64,000 nt of DNA from Linyphia triangularis (taxonomy: Eukaryota > Arthropoda > Arachnida > Araneae > Linyphiidae). Under the pieces are notes generated by a model that was not told where the DNA came from, made no database searches, and saw only the letters and a program-made list of their open reading frames with translations. Location of the stretch: contig OZ021732.1 of the NCBI GenBank assembly GCA_963978545.1, positions 28,240,123 through 28,304,122 of the forward strand, given 5' to 3'. Below, one piece after another: positions 37,160-46,718 of the stretch (position 1 is the stretch's first letter; each line of letters starts with the position of its first letter). Both the position numbers and the translations under genes were made by a program.

Positions 37160-37275
37160 TGAAAATAAAATTTTGGGTTGTACCGGGACCGCCGCGAAAT
37201 ATAGAAACATATTTATATCGGGCCTGGTACAACCAGATGGCGCTCTTATCTTATGCGACGCTAAGCGATGGATGA
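37160..37275. repeat. P-like terminal sequence relic
   Basis: Contains ccgggaccgccgcgaaa, then agatggcgctcttatcttat and gctaagcgatggatg, resembling the terminal and subterminal repeats of the element at 51595-54477. It also has a small inverted pair gttgtaccggg / cctggtacaac. Single-ended and short. Confidence 0.4.
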
Positions 37276-38530
37276 AAATGTAAATAAACTATTCTATGAA
37301 CTGGATTGTACATACTGTATTGTACCTAATGGGGGCTGGTGTACATTAAATCTGTCGGGGCCTCAATGTCCTCTCGTTGGTGTGGTGGGGTCGGAGAGAG
37401 GGGTTTACACTAGAAGATTTCGATCTCTTATTTTTCTAGATGCTCAAAATTATGAGACGTTTTGGCTGTGTTAAGCACTTTATAAGTGGCAGAAATAGAC
37501 AGTCGGTGATTTCAAAACAAAACATACTGTATTAAAATTTATCGATAGCTAAAATGTTTCTTTTTACCCTTTTTTTTATTTAATTAACAAGCTGAAATGT
37601 GGAAAGGATAATTCTATAAAGGTGTGACTTTCATGTTTGAAAACTTTACAGGTAAGTTGTATCATGTTATTAATGTATTGATTTCAAACTTTTAGTATTC
37701 TAAGTTAGGCTTAATCCTATCGTAACTCAAACAATCTCACATAGAAATTAAAAAAAGTTTTATTTCATAATTCTATTTTAAATATTCTTTTGAAAATATA
37801 ATTTTGTAAAACTGATGATGATGAAGATGTTTGTTTCCTACTGAAACAACTATCATGCAAACATTTGCTGATTTTTTAATATCATTAAAAATAGTTAGAA
37901 AGTAATCTTTCTATTTATCACTTGATTTAAGTTGAAATGATATTTTAATGGCTATACTCGTAAACAAAACCTGATGATGTTTCTTTTCTTAGTACCAAGG
38001 AATGTAACAAGAATATATGATACCGATGGAAGAATAGACCAGTTAGAAGAATAAACGATAAAATCTAAAAGAAAATGTAACATTGCAAAAAAAAGACTGG
38101 TTGTTGTGTGTTCAAGAATACCACATTATTTTTTATTGCCTGATCATTCAAAAAGTGCCAATAAGTATTCGACAGAATATTTCCCATAGACTTTTTTTTT
38201 TTTTTTTTGGAGAAGAAAAAAATAATTACGAATTAAAATGGCTCTTGAAATGTAATGCTAATAATGTTGGTTCATAGTTAAAAAAGTATATAATAATGTT
38301 CTCAAGTCGCTCTCTTCTGAAAAATAAAAGATGTACTTCACTACTTTTTATTTCAGTAGTTAGTTGCATTGATTAATATATATATTTTTTTAATTATCAA
38401 TTTTATGAATGCTAAAAAGATATTTTTATAATTTTTTTTACTGACATTTATTTGTAAATATATAAAAACATATTCCTAGGAAATAATTTTTATGATTTCA
38501 TTTTGACACTTATTTTCAAATCAACGAAGT
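37276..38530. other. Spacer with no recognised gene
   Basis: AT-rich. One small plus-strand frame at 37268-37474 is locally GC-richer but shows no recognisable domain. T run near 38192. Confidence 0.45.
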
Positions 38531-38541
38531 CTTATTTATTT

Positions 38542-38719
38542 TTCCATCTGATGACTGTGGTTAGCTCTCTGGCCATGCATGCCAAAGGTGCCAGGTTCAA
38601 ATCACGGATAAGGCATGTATGTTCATTGTAGTTCGGAATCAACTTTAAGCTGTATGTCCCATCCTCCTTAGCCGTCATTGTATATAAGAATAGGTCGTTG
38701 AGCTCATAAAACCAACCAA
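38542..38719 (+). mobile_element. tRNA-derived SINE, family 2, with target duplication
   Basis: B-box-like ggttcaaatc near 38613, then gttcggaatcaactttaagc and aataggtcgttgagctcata. Flanked by an 11 bp duplication cttattt(a/g)ttt (38531-38541, 38720-38730, one mismatch). Same family as 29250-29410. Confidence 0.8.
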
Positions 38720-38730
38720 CTTATTTGTTT

Positions 38731-40028
38731 AAAAATAAAAATACCTATTTGAAATAATTTATCATGTTCTTCTTGAGGAAATACATTACTTAAAAAGGAA
38801 ATTTTAATCAGAATATTAGATACTAGCACTTTACAATTTTTAAATTCCTATTATATTCAAAGTTGAAATACAATTTTTGTATAAAAATTAAGTGTTTGTA
38901 TTTTTGTAATGTTTATTCTTTTAAATACATACTGTTTTAATGTATTGCTTGTTATGGTATTGAAATTATTCAAGATATATTAGTATATGAATATATTTCA
39001 GAGAATTTTCAACCCGAATAATCTACTATAAAAGGAATATTAGTAATATTGAAAAAATCTAGTTATAATTTCAAGAATTTGCAGCAGTGTTTTAATTTAA
39101 ACCCCACTCTCGGTGCTTTTACTTCATGAAATTAAATGCTGTATCTGAATATTTTACAATTAAACAACTTAACGTATTAAAACATTTAATAACTCACTAC
39201 ATAATATTTTATAGAAATTACCAGAGATGTTTAATTACATTTGTGGATTACGGACTAAGGTAGACGGCCTTCGTGTTTTCATCCATCGCATAGCGTGACG
39301 TCATCAAACTTAGTACCGGGCCCTATACAGAGTAGAGAGTATCTTAGTTTCGCGGCTGTCCCGGTAGTACACAGCAGAAATGTCAATAGTAGACCTTAAA
39401 TAGTAATAATGTGCAAAAAAATTATATACTCTAACACTTTACAAGGCTTTTCGCTTTCCCATCCAACTATAAAAGGGAAATGCGATTGGTTAATTATCCC
39501 ACCAGCTTCGTAAAGCTTCGCAATCCCCGGCGCGTTTTTCTCTTTGCATTGACAATGGAGCAGTCTATCCAGTTATTTATCTATTTCGATGGTAGTAACC
39601 CGTGACTATCACAATCATGTCAAGTGATGTACACATTATACATACTTAATAACTCAACTAATCAGTGCGCTAAGTCCTCAATGAAATGATACGAAGCGTT
39701 GAACGCCAGAACGGGCCATCCCATTTTTTTTTTTTTTTTTTTTTACCTTTAAAAACATTCATTACAGAACAAATGCGGTTTATATAATGATCAATATAGT
39801 TAACTATTAGATAAACCACTTTTGGTCTGTTCTGGCATGAATGGTTTTGAAATAACGGGGTAGAAACATCAAGAATCAAATTGCGGGATGGTCTGTTCTG
39901 ATGTTCAACTTCTCACATATCGTTGGCATAGAGTGAAGTGGCGCTGACTCCAATTAGTCAAAGTTTTTACGAGAGCAAAAAAAAAACCTAAAGTGGTAAT
40001 TCAATGTGAGCTTAGCACATTTGCATAT
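38731..40028. other. Spacer with a small inverted repeat
   Basis: Mostly AT-rich. A GC-richer patch at 39240-39560 has no identifiable coding frame. An imperfect inverted pair (gaacgccagaacgggccatc near 39699, gatggtctgttctgatgttc near 39890) brackets a T run, perhaps a small MITE. Confidence 0.4.
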
Positions 40029-40033
40029 CTCTC

Positions 40034-40225
40034 TGTTAGAGCACGAAACATTAAGAGGTGAATAATCTTTATTCATCCTAAGGCGAGAACATAAGCAAAA
40101 CACAAGCAGAGCACAAGCAGTCAAACACACAAATTTATACATTTGCTTACAGTAGCTTCGCAGCAATATTACGTCACGCAGGACGCTATAAAATTAGAAT
40201 ACTGAAGAAGAACACATCTCCAACA
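40034..40225 (-). repeat. Copia 3' LTR
   Basis: 192 bp, TG...CA ends. Contains a 35 bp segment (ctaaggcgagaacataagca and following) not present in the other LTR; otherwise nearly identical. Confidence 0.9.
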
Positions 40226-40282
40226 TATCCCACCTTTCTTCGAGATTTCACATTTGGCCAAATAACCGCATTCACAATAAAT

Positions 40283-40471
40283 TTAAACCTTTTCAAATGT
40301 CAGAGGTTTGGTTAACAAATTCGCAACATTTTGCTTTCCAGAAATGTAAAAAAGTTCAAACAATTTTGAAGCTAAATGATCTTTTACAAATTTGTAACGT
40401 ATGTCGATGTGCTTCGTTCTTTGATTTTCTACTGCATTATTTGAAAAAAAATATAGCACTCTGGCTATCAC
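40283..40471 (-). pseudogene. Copia RNase H C-terminal fragment
   Basis: Open frame with NQRTKHIDIRYKFVKDHLAS and NVANLLTKPL, the Copia-type RNase H ending (RTKHIDIRYHF-like and ADILTK-like motifs). The upstream RNase H part (40480-40920) is broken by stops. Confidence 0.75.
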
Positions 40472-40926
40472 AAAAAATTTTAGGTGTTCTAATGAAAGGA
40501 CCTAAAAAAGAACAATCATTAATTATTCTTGTTAACCATAAGAGTTCCTTGATAGTCTCCGACAAAGCAATGAACTCCGATTCCATGCTTGACAAAGCTA
40601 TGCATTTTTGTTTAACTGATCTCCACGAAATCTGTACATTATCAACAACAAAAAAAAATTACATAACCACTTACAGATTTGCGGTCATCTCTCTCGGATG
40701 CCCAACTTGCATCTGAATATGCGTTCAAATGAAGCAATTTTGCTCTCGATAAATTAATACAATAAAACTTAGTGTTTATAATATATTGGAATAATTGGCA
40801 CAATAATCGCCAATGGGGTGAGTTACAATATTGTGAGAGATTATTTACGGCACGGCATACAAAATATCTGGGCGTGTTCTTGAACCCAAAAATAATAAAC
40901 TACCAATAAGATTTCTATACGGTATA

Positions 40927-41875
40927 TTATCCAAGGATTTCGAGTCTGGAGACTTTTGGCATAGTAAACCCTGGACTAATAGGCACTTTACTTCTACATT
41001 TTGGTATATCAATATAGGTTTGTTCCAACTTTGATATATAGTCTTTTTGATGCATAACTAGGCTTTCGTTTTCAAAATTAAATTCCACACCAAGAAATTT
41101 TGAAATATTTCCTAAATCTTTAATATCGAATTTAGAGTTTATTAAATGTATTGCCTTTCTCATTAATGTCTCATTCTCCTCAAATACAGCCAAGTCGTCA
41201 ACATAAATAAGAACTATTATTTTAGAATCAAGAATGTATGCATAATTACAATTCAAAATTTTATCAAAACCCAGTCCCAAAAGTGATTGATTTAATTCTT
41301 CAAACCGTTGATTGCTTGATTGACGAAGTCCGTATAGTGACTTCTTTAATTTCATAACATGCCCCGTGTTCACTAAGAAACCTTCTGGCTGTTGAACATA
41401 AATATATCTTCATTTAATTTTCCGTATAAAAATGTACATTTAATGTCTAGGTGACGATGAGTCCACCCATTTATAACCAACTATCAATAGCACCATAAAT
41501 AAACGCACTAAGGAAAAACATATGACAGGTGAAAATGTTTCAGAAAAATCAAGACCTTCAACTTAATTATACCCTTTTACAACCAACCTAGCTTTAAATC
41601 TTAACCTTTTCTTCAGTGTCCCTTTTTAGACTATAAACCCACTTTGTACCAAGAATTTTAACTCCCGGTGGTCTAGGTATGAAATCATAAACATCCCTCT
41701 CGTTTAGCGTATTAATCTCTTCTTGCATGGCATTTAACCATTCACCTTTTTCTGGTAACGTTTGAGATTCCTTAAAGGTTTTTGGAATATCTCTTTCTAT
41801 GCAATGAGCTTCTGCATCTGACCCTGAACATGCATCCGTTAAATCGCTAGTTTCGCAATCTGAATTTTTTTTCAT
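40927..41875 (-). pseudogene. Copia reverse transcriptase, broken
   Basis: 41594-41875 carries the start of RT (EWLNAMQEEINTLNERDVYD, then GTKWVYSLKRD). After frameshifts and stops around 41375-41590, 40927-41373 carries KKSLYGLRQS and the catalytic YVDD at about codon 57, then FLGVEF. Order and motifs are typical Copia RT; at least two breaks make it nonfunctional. Confidence 0.85.
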
Positions 41876-43349
41876 TCGAGGTGTTTACATTTAAACCCGG
41901 GTTAAGATCCAAAGTTTTAGGTTTAAAATCAAAATCAGTTGGGTTAAAATCCATTCCAACTTTTTCACAATATTTCTTTGCGTCGTTTAAATTTCTCAGA
42001 CGTTCAGACTTTTGAGGATAGTTGGGAAAATAATACACATCTGTTCTCTGACCGTTTTTACGAATTCTTTCGACTCGTTTCCAATCTTTAACCCCTTTTG
42101 TTGGTATGATATCATGTTTAGGTTCTGATTCGGCCTTTGGAACCGCATTTAGTTCGATTTCCTCCGAATCGCTTACACTACTTTTGTGAATTCTAACTAA
42201 ATTTTCCATTCTTATTTTCTCGTTAGAAATATCACTACCCCAAAATAGTTCACATTGGTATTGTTTGAAACTGTCAAAAGCTTCATTCTTAGTTTTTAAG
42301 AAATAAATTTCTGCAAACCTCGAAAAATCGTCAATGATACTTAAAAAATACCTAGAATTACCAAGTGAATTAACTGGTGCAGGACCCCAAATGTCCATGT
42401 GAACAAGTTCAAGTACTTCAGTACTGTAAATTTGATTTTGTCCTTTAAAAGAAACCTTTGTAGCTTTACTTAAGTTGCAAACTTCACAATTTTCAATTAC
42501 TCCCGCTAGTTTTTCAAGACCTACTACATTTTCAGTTTTAGAAAATTCCCGTAATGCTGTGGAATTTAAATGTCCAAACCTAGCATGCCAAACCATAATA
42601 TTATTTGTATTAAGAACATGAGCTTCGATTTGATTTTCTTTAATGACATTTGCTTTAACTGTATAAAATTTATCAATTAATAGTATAGTTAAGAAAATTT
42701 CATTTCTAGGATTTCTTAAAATTACTTTATCATTTTTCAAAAAAGCACTGTAACCATTAGCATCAATTAATCGACCAGAAATTAAATTTCTACTCATTCC
42801 AGGGACAAAATATACATTTTTCAATAGAAGATTTACTTTACCATTCTTATCGTTAATACTCAAATTAATATTACCTATACCACAAATTTCAGTCGTTCCT
42901 TCAGCAATTGTCGCTTGACTGTTCGTCATAGGATGAAAGTCTGTATAAAAGGATCGGTCATTACAAAAATGGTCAGTGGCTGCTGTGTCTAATATCCAGT
43001 CTGATTGTGTTTGTCCAGAAATCATTGCCGATGAGAAGAAAGCTTCCGTTGTATTATTTTTGGAATTGTGCTCTTCTTCCGATGTCTTCCTTGATGTCCT
43101 TTTCCTGGTTTTCCAGCAATTTCTCAATAAGTGTCCGGCAATCCCACAACATTGACAAGTTCTTGTCTCCTTTTTTTGCTTTGTAGACGCATTCTGTCGT
43201 TTCTCATAGTTTGCTCTAGTTGACGAAAATGCACTGGTACCCATTTGACTTAAAGTGTCCTTGTGTTGTAGTCTGTCATACTCAGCGATAAGGGTTTGTC
43301 GTACAGCTTGTGATGTGAACTTTTCATCAGATAGCCGATACAATTGCAT
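41847..43349 (-). pseudogene. Copia gag C-terminus, protease and truncated integrase
   Basis: 500-codon open frame. Residues about 64-77 are a CCHC knuckle (CQCCGIAGHLLRNC). About 117-130 is a protease active-site region (DWILDTAATDHFCND). About 250 is the pre-integrase motif WHARFGHLN, with C-x2-C at CEVC. At about 311 is LVHMDIWGP with the first catalytic aspartate, then the IIDDFSRF segment. After FDSFKQYQ the sequence jumps to the polar linker before RT, so the second catalytic aspartate and glutamate are missing. Integrase cannot be functional. Confidence 0.85.
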
Positions 43350-43726
43350 TACAACGTTGTCATAATTATCAGGCAGTTGATACAGTACTGGTAGGCAATT
43401 TCATCATCAGAAATAATCTTCCCAGCAAGTTCTAAATCTTTTGCAGCTCCAAACAAACGTCCGGCATACATGATCATCGTTTCCGGTGGGGCAAACTTCA
43501 CGCTCATAAACGCTTTTCTTAACGCTGCAATTCTTGCACGGGTAGTCGGCTGGAATACATCAGATATTTCTTTCCAGGCTGTGACTGGAGTTTCCGCGGC
43601 GTCAATGAAACCAAAAAGTCCTTGACTCAACAAGTACATTTTCATGTTGAATTTCCAACTCTTGAAATTGTCTTTATTCAACTTTTCAAAGTTCAACACA
43701 CTTTCTGAAAACTCCGTGCTTGCCAT
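43349..43726 (-). pseudogene. Copia gag, N-terminal part
   Basis: 125 codons from MASTEFSESVLNFEKLNKDN. The early LNFEKLNKDNFKSWKFNMKM matches the Copia-type Gag (UBN2/retrotran_gag-like) start. The frame is lost at its end near 43352, and the coding sense continues in another frame from 43349, so a frameshift separates the Gag halves. Confidence 0.8.
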
Positions 43727-43816
43727 TTTTTCTCGAATTAAATCCTCTTAAACCACTTGAACCACGGCTCCTTTCCCGAACAAGATCAATAGAACCAACG
43801 CTCTGCTACCATTTAA

Positions 43817-43973
43817 TGTTAGAGCACGAAACATTAAGAGGTGAATAATCTTTATTCAGCACAAGCAGTCAAACACACAAATTTATACATTTGCTTACAG
43901 TAGCTCCGCAGCAATATTACGTCACGCAGGACGCTATAAAATTAGAATACCGAAGAAGAACACATCTCCAACA
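43817..43973 (-). repeat. Copia 5' LTR
   Basis: 157 bp, TG...CA ends, next to the primer binding site. Few base differences from the other LTR besides the 35 bp indel. Confidence 0.9.
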
Positions 43974-44163
43974 CTCTCATATATCACACATTTATTTCAG
44001 TGATGATGTTGCGTATTTTTTAGTAATCGATAGGTCTTATCTTTATTGTTTCTAAATATGCCAAACAGTTATTAGAGACCAAAAGTGGACTTATCACCTT
44101 TTCACAGCTTGTTAAGTAAAATTCCGAATTATTGAATCTAAAGACAGTTATTGTCACACTTAC

Positions 44164-44239
44164 CTCCCCACATGAAGAAATAGTGTAGTTTTATAAGAAT
44201 TAATTCTGAATTAATATTGCACAGTGCCCAGAGAGTCAT
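44164..44239 (-). pseudogene. Copy C exon 1 of an MFSD6-like gene, orphaned
   Basis: 76 nt, 25 codons plus one base, beginning MTLWALCNINSEL and ending FFMWG, then intact donor G|GTAAGTG. The upstream acceptor tttgtgcag (AG at 44254-44255) and the 14 nt leader are also intact. No central 1386 nt exon follows in the next 27 kb until that of copy B, so it is either a gene fragment or an alternative first exon. Copia sits 190 bp downstream and Gypsy 0.87 kb upstream. Confidence 0.75.
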
Positions 44240-44480
44240 TTCAACAATTTGATCTGCACAAAATTAAATTAAATTATTACACCCTCGGTTGAATTTTTTG
44301 AATTGAAATTCGTTATATATTTTTAAAACGGGTGTTATGGAAAGCTTCATTGGAATTTGAAATGAGAAACAGCCATTCTAATAAATATGTCAAATCCATA
44401 TGTCATTTCAATAAACACATTGCATTAGGTGAATAAACCTCGTTCGTATACTATATCGAAACGATTTGTTCAGCTGAGAT
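44240..44480 (-). promoter_or_regulatory. Conserved upstream region of copy C
   Basis: Shares the acceptor-like site, the word aatgagaaacagcc and the ataaacacattgcattaggt block with the flank of copy A, in the same order and similar spacing. Confidence 0.5.
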
Positions 44481-45105
44481 TTCTATCATTTTTAGTCAAA
44501 TGCAGGTGAAGTTTAGTTACAATAACCCTGTTAAATTGTTATTTTGTACATTTCTTTGTTTTTTTCTCTCCAATTCTAAAATAAGAAGTACTTTTTTAGA
44601 AGAACTTCAGAATGGACAGAATGAGGTGTCATTAAAAGATTAAGCCCAACTTGTCCACAAATTAATAAATTCTAAAGTTTGTCTAGATGCAGATTTCATA
44701 GTAACTCGAAATCTGCTCAACAATTTCGGATTGAAATTGTTTCTATGAATAACTTTTCTTCTACTTTATTATTAGTATTTTAAAACTTTGTAATATTAAT
44801 AAATCATACAACCGAATATAAAAGTATTATGGAATTTTAATGTTATTAAAAATGTATTATGAAAGTATTCGGATACCTCTAGCAAATTCAGTAGAATGGT
44901 TCAGTCAGCTAAGTGCATTTCCCAGCTTTCAAAGTTCAAACAAGAACTAATTTTAAAAAAATACGTATCTTCATTGTCTCATCCATCATGTTTTGAAAAT
45001 ATTAAAAGGTGTGTTGGGATTGGTCACAAGCATTGCATCTATGCAACCCTACTCCCATTTCTACTTTGCATACGGTCCTGTACCATGTAATATAGGACAA
45101 TAAAA
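44481..45105. other. Spacer with no recognised gene
   Basis: AT-rich sequence between copy C exon 1 and the Gypsy element. A 64-codon frame at 44896-45090 has no recognised domain. Confidence 0.45.
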
Positions 45106-45109
45106 GTAT

Positions 45110-45575
45110 TGTTATGAATTTTTCCACTGAGGCAATGATGGCACAGTTTTCACGGTTTAAAAATATTTATTCTCTCTTCAGAAAACTCACAAAATTTATT
45201 CACAGGCAACAGTTTAATTACTCTCAAGCTCCAACACAAGCTTCAACAAAAATAACTTCGAATTCAGCGATTATACAAGCTCACTCCAATAGGTAAATAA
45301 AGCAATCAGCTTTCCACGAACTCCGAAGTCAATCTGAAAACTTTCCCGTTCTCCAGTCTTTTTATAAACAAGCGCGTGAGACATTCTCGAAATTTCCAGC
45401 CAATTCATCGGAAAGAAATTTCTCGAAACGTCTCGATTACTTCAGGTGTTGCCACCTTTTTCTAACTTGTATAATCGCTATTAATTACTAAATAAAATTG
45501 GATAAAAATAAATTACAATAGAATTTTGAAATAATACGTCACTATTTACAATATATACAGACAATTTGTGCAACA
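45110..45575 (-). repeat. Gypsy 3' LTR
   Basis: 466 bp, TG...CA. The A at 45304 is the only base seen to differ from the other LTR. Confidence 0.95.
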
Positions 45576-45635
45576 TTTCCCCCTTCTTAAAGACTGCACG
45601 TCCCGGGCAGTGAAGTCCTTAAGAGGAAAGGCAAT

Positions 45636-46718
45636 TCAATCACTTCTACTATAATATGGGGATAGTCTATTGTTATGTACAACTCTAGGTTTACAGGAGG
45701 GTGTCCGTTGAATCCTTACCACGACGTCGTTGATCTTCTTAAGGACCACATACGGCCCTTCCCAGTTCGTCTGGAGCTTAGGGGAGAGTCCTTTCCGACG
45801 TTTAGGATTCCATAACCACACCTTGTCACCTTCCTGGAATGAACGTTCCGTGGCCTTGGCATCGTAGCGGACCTTCATGCGCTCTGTCATGATGTTGATT
45901 CTTTCTCTGGCGAACCGATGTACGGCTTCCAAACGTGCCTGGAGATCATCTAGATACTGGACAGGCGAGGAAGGGGTGTCCGGTGGTCGTCCAAAGAGGA
46001 GGTCGCAGGGTAGTCTAAGGTCTCTTCCGAAAATCATTTGAGATGGTGTATATCCGGTGGTCTCGTGAGTAGCACTTCTGTAGGCCAAAAGGAACAATGG
46101 AAGTTTCTGATCCCAATCTTGCTGGTTCTTGGAAACAAACAAGGAGAGATGATTCAGAATCGTTCTATTAAATCGTTCAACCATTCCATCGGATTGTGGA
46201 TGCAGGGGAGTTGTACGAGTCTTTTCCATGTCGAGCAAGTCACACAGCCCAGTGAAAACGGCAGAGTTGAAGTTCGTCCCCTGATCGGAATGTATCAGCA
46301 GGGGTACGCCAAATCGGGAGATCCAATTCCGTACGAGGACTTCTGCTACGGTTGTGGCTTCCTGGTCCGGAATCGCGTATGCTTCTGGCCACTTGCTAAA
46401 GTAGTCCATGACAACTAGGATGTATTTGTTGCCATTAGTTGTGTGAGGTAGGGGGCCTAAGACGTCCAAAGCAATTCTTTCGAATGGTGCTCCTACGTTG
46501 TAACGTTGCAACTTTCCACGAGTTCGGGTCTTCGGTCCCTTCCGCGAATTGCATGCATCACAGGACTTGCACCACTTCTCCACGTCGGATTTTGCTTTGT
46601 CCCAGAAGAATCTCTCCCTGACTTTCTGAAGAGTTTTCGTGACACCAAAATGTCCTCCAGTAGAACTGCTGTGAAGTTCTTCTAGAACGTTCGTAACTCT
46701 AGAACTTGGAAGGATTAA
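45636..46718 (-). pseudogene. Gypsy integrase, in frame beyond a single stop in pol
   Basis: Same frame as the rest of pol, after the TAA at 46719-46721. The HHCC zinc-binding residues (two histidines, then CKSC) and the catalytic triad are present. Taking the valine/GTG at 46583 as residue 1, the triad is D40 (ALDVLGP), D100 (HSDQG) and E136 (VERFNR), a D-x59-D-x35-E spacing. Ends SPYYSRSD before the purine tract. Every motif looks intact, so the stop either inactivates this copy or is read through. Confidence 0.88.

Larger units (their letters stand above)
40034..43973 (-). mobile_element. Copia/Ty1-type LTR retrotransposon, degenerate
   Basis: LTRs at 40034-40225 (3') and 43817-43973 (5') start TGTTAGAGCA and end CTCCAACA. 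Both are flanked by the 5 bp duplication CTCTC (40029-40033, 43974-43978). The left LTR has a 35 bp extra segment. The primer binding site, minus 43811-43800, reads TGGTAGCAGAGC, matching initiator tRNA-Met type sites. A purine tract (aagaaaggtggga) precedes the 3' LTR. Gene order gag, protease, integrase, RT, RNase H is that of Copia. It lies in the interval that should be intron 1 of MFSD6-like copy C, about 190 bp from its exon 1. Confidence 0.92.

Noticed and set aside
37268..37474. Small plus-strand frame in a GC-richer patch
   Set aside because: No start context, domain, splice evidence or homologous copy in the window.
45114..45296. Sixty-codon plus-strand frame repeated at 50660-50842
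   Set aside because: It lies in the Gypsy LTRs, opposite to the direction of transcription; the repetition is due to the LTRs.
45576..45635. Possible envelope gene after integrase in the Gypsy element
   Set aside because: Only 60 bp separate integrase from the 3' LTR; there is no room for one.
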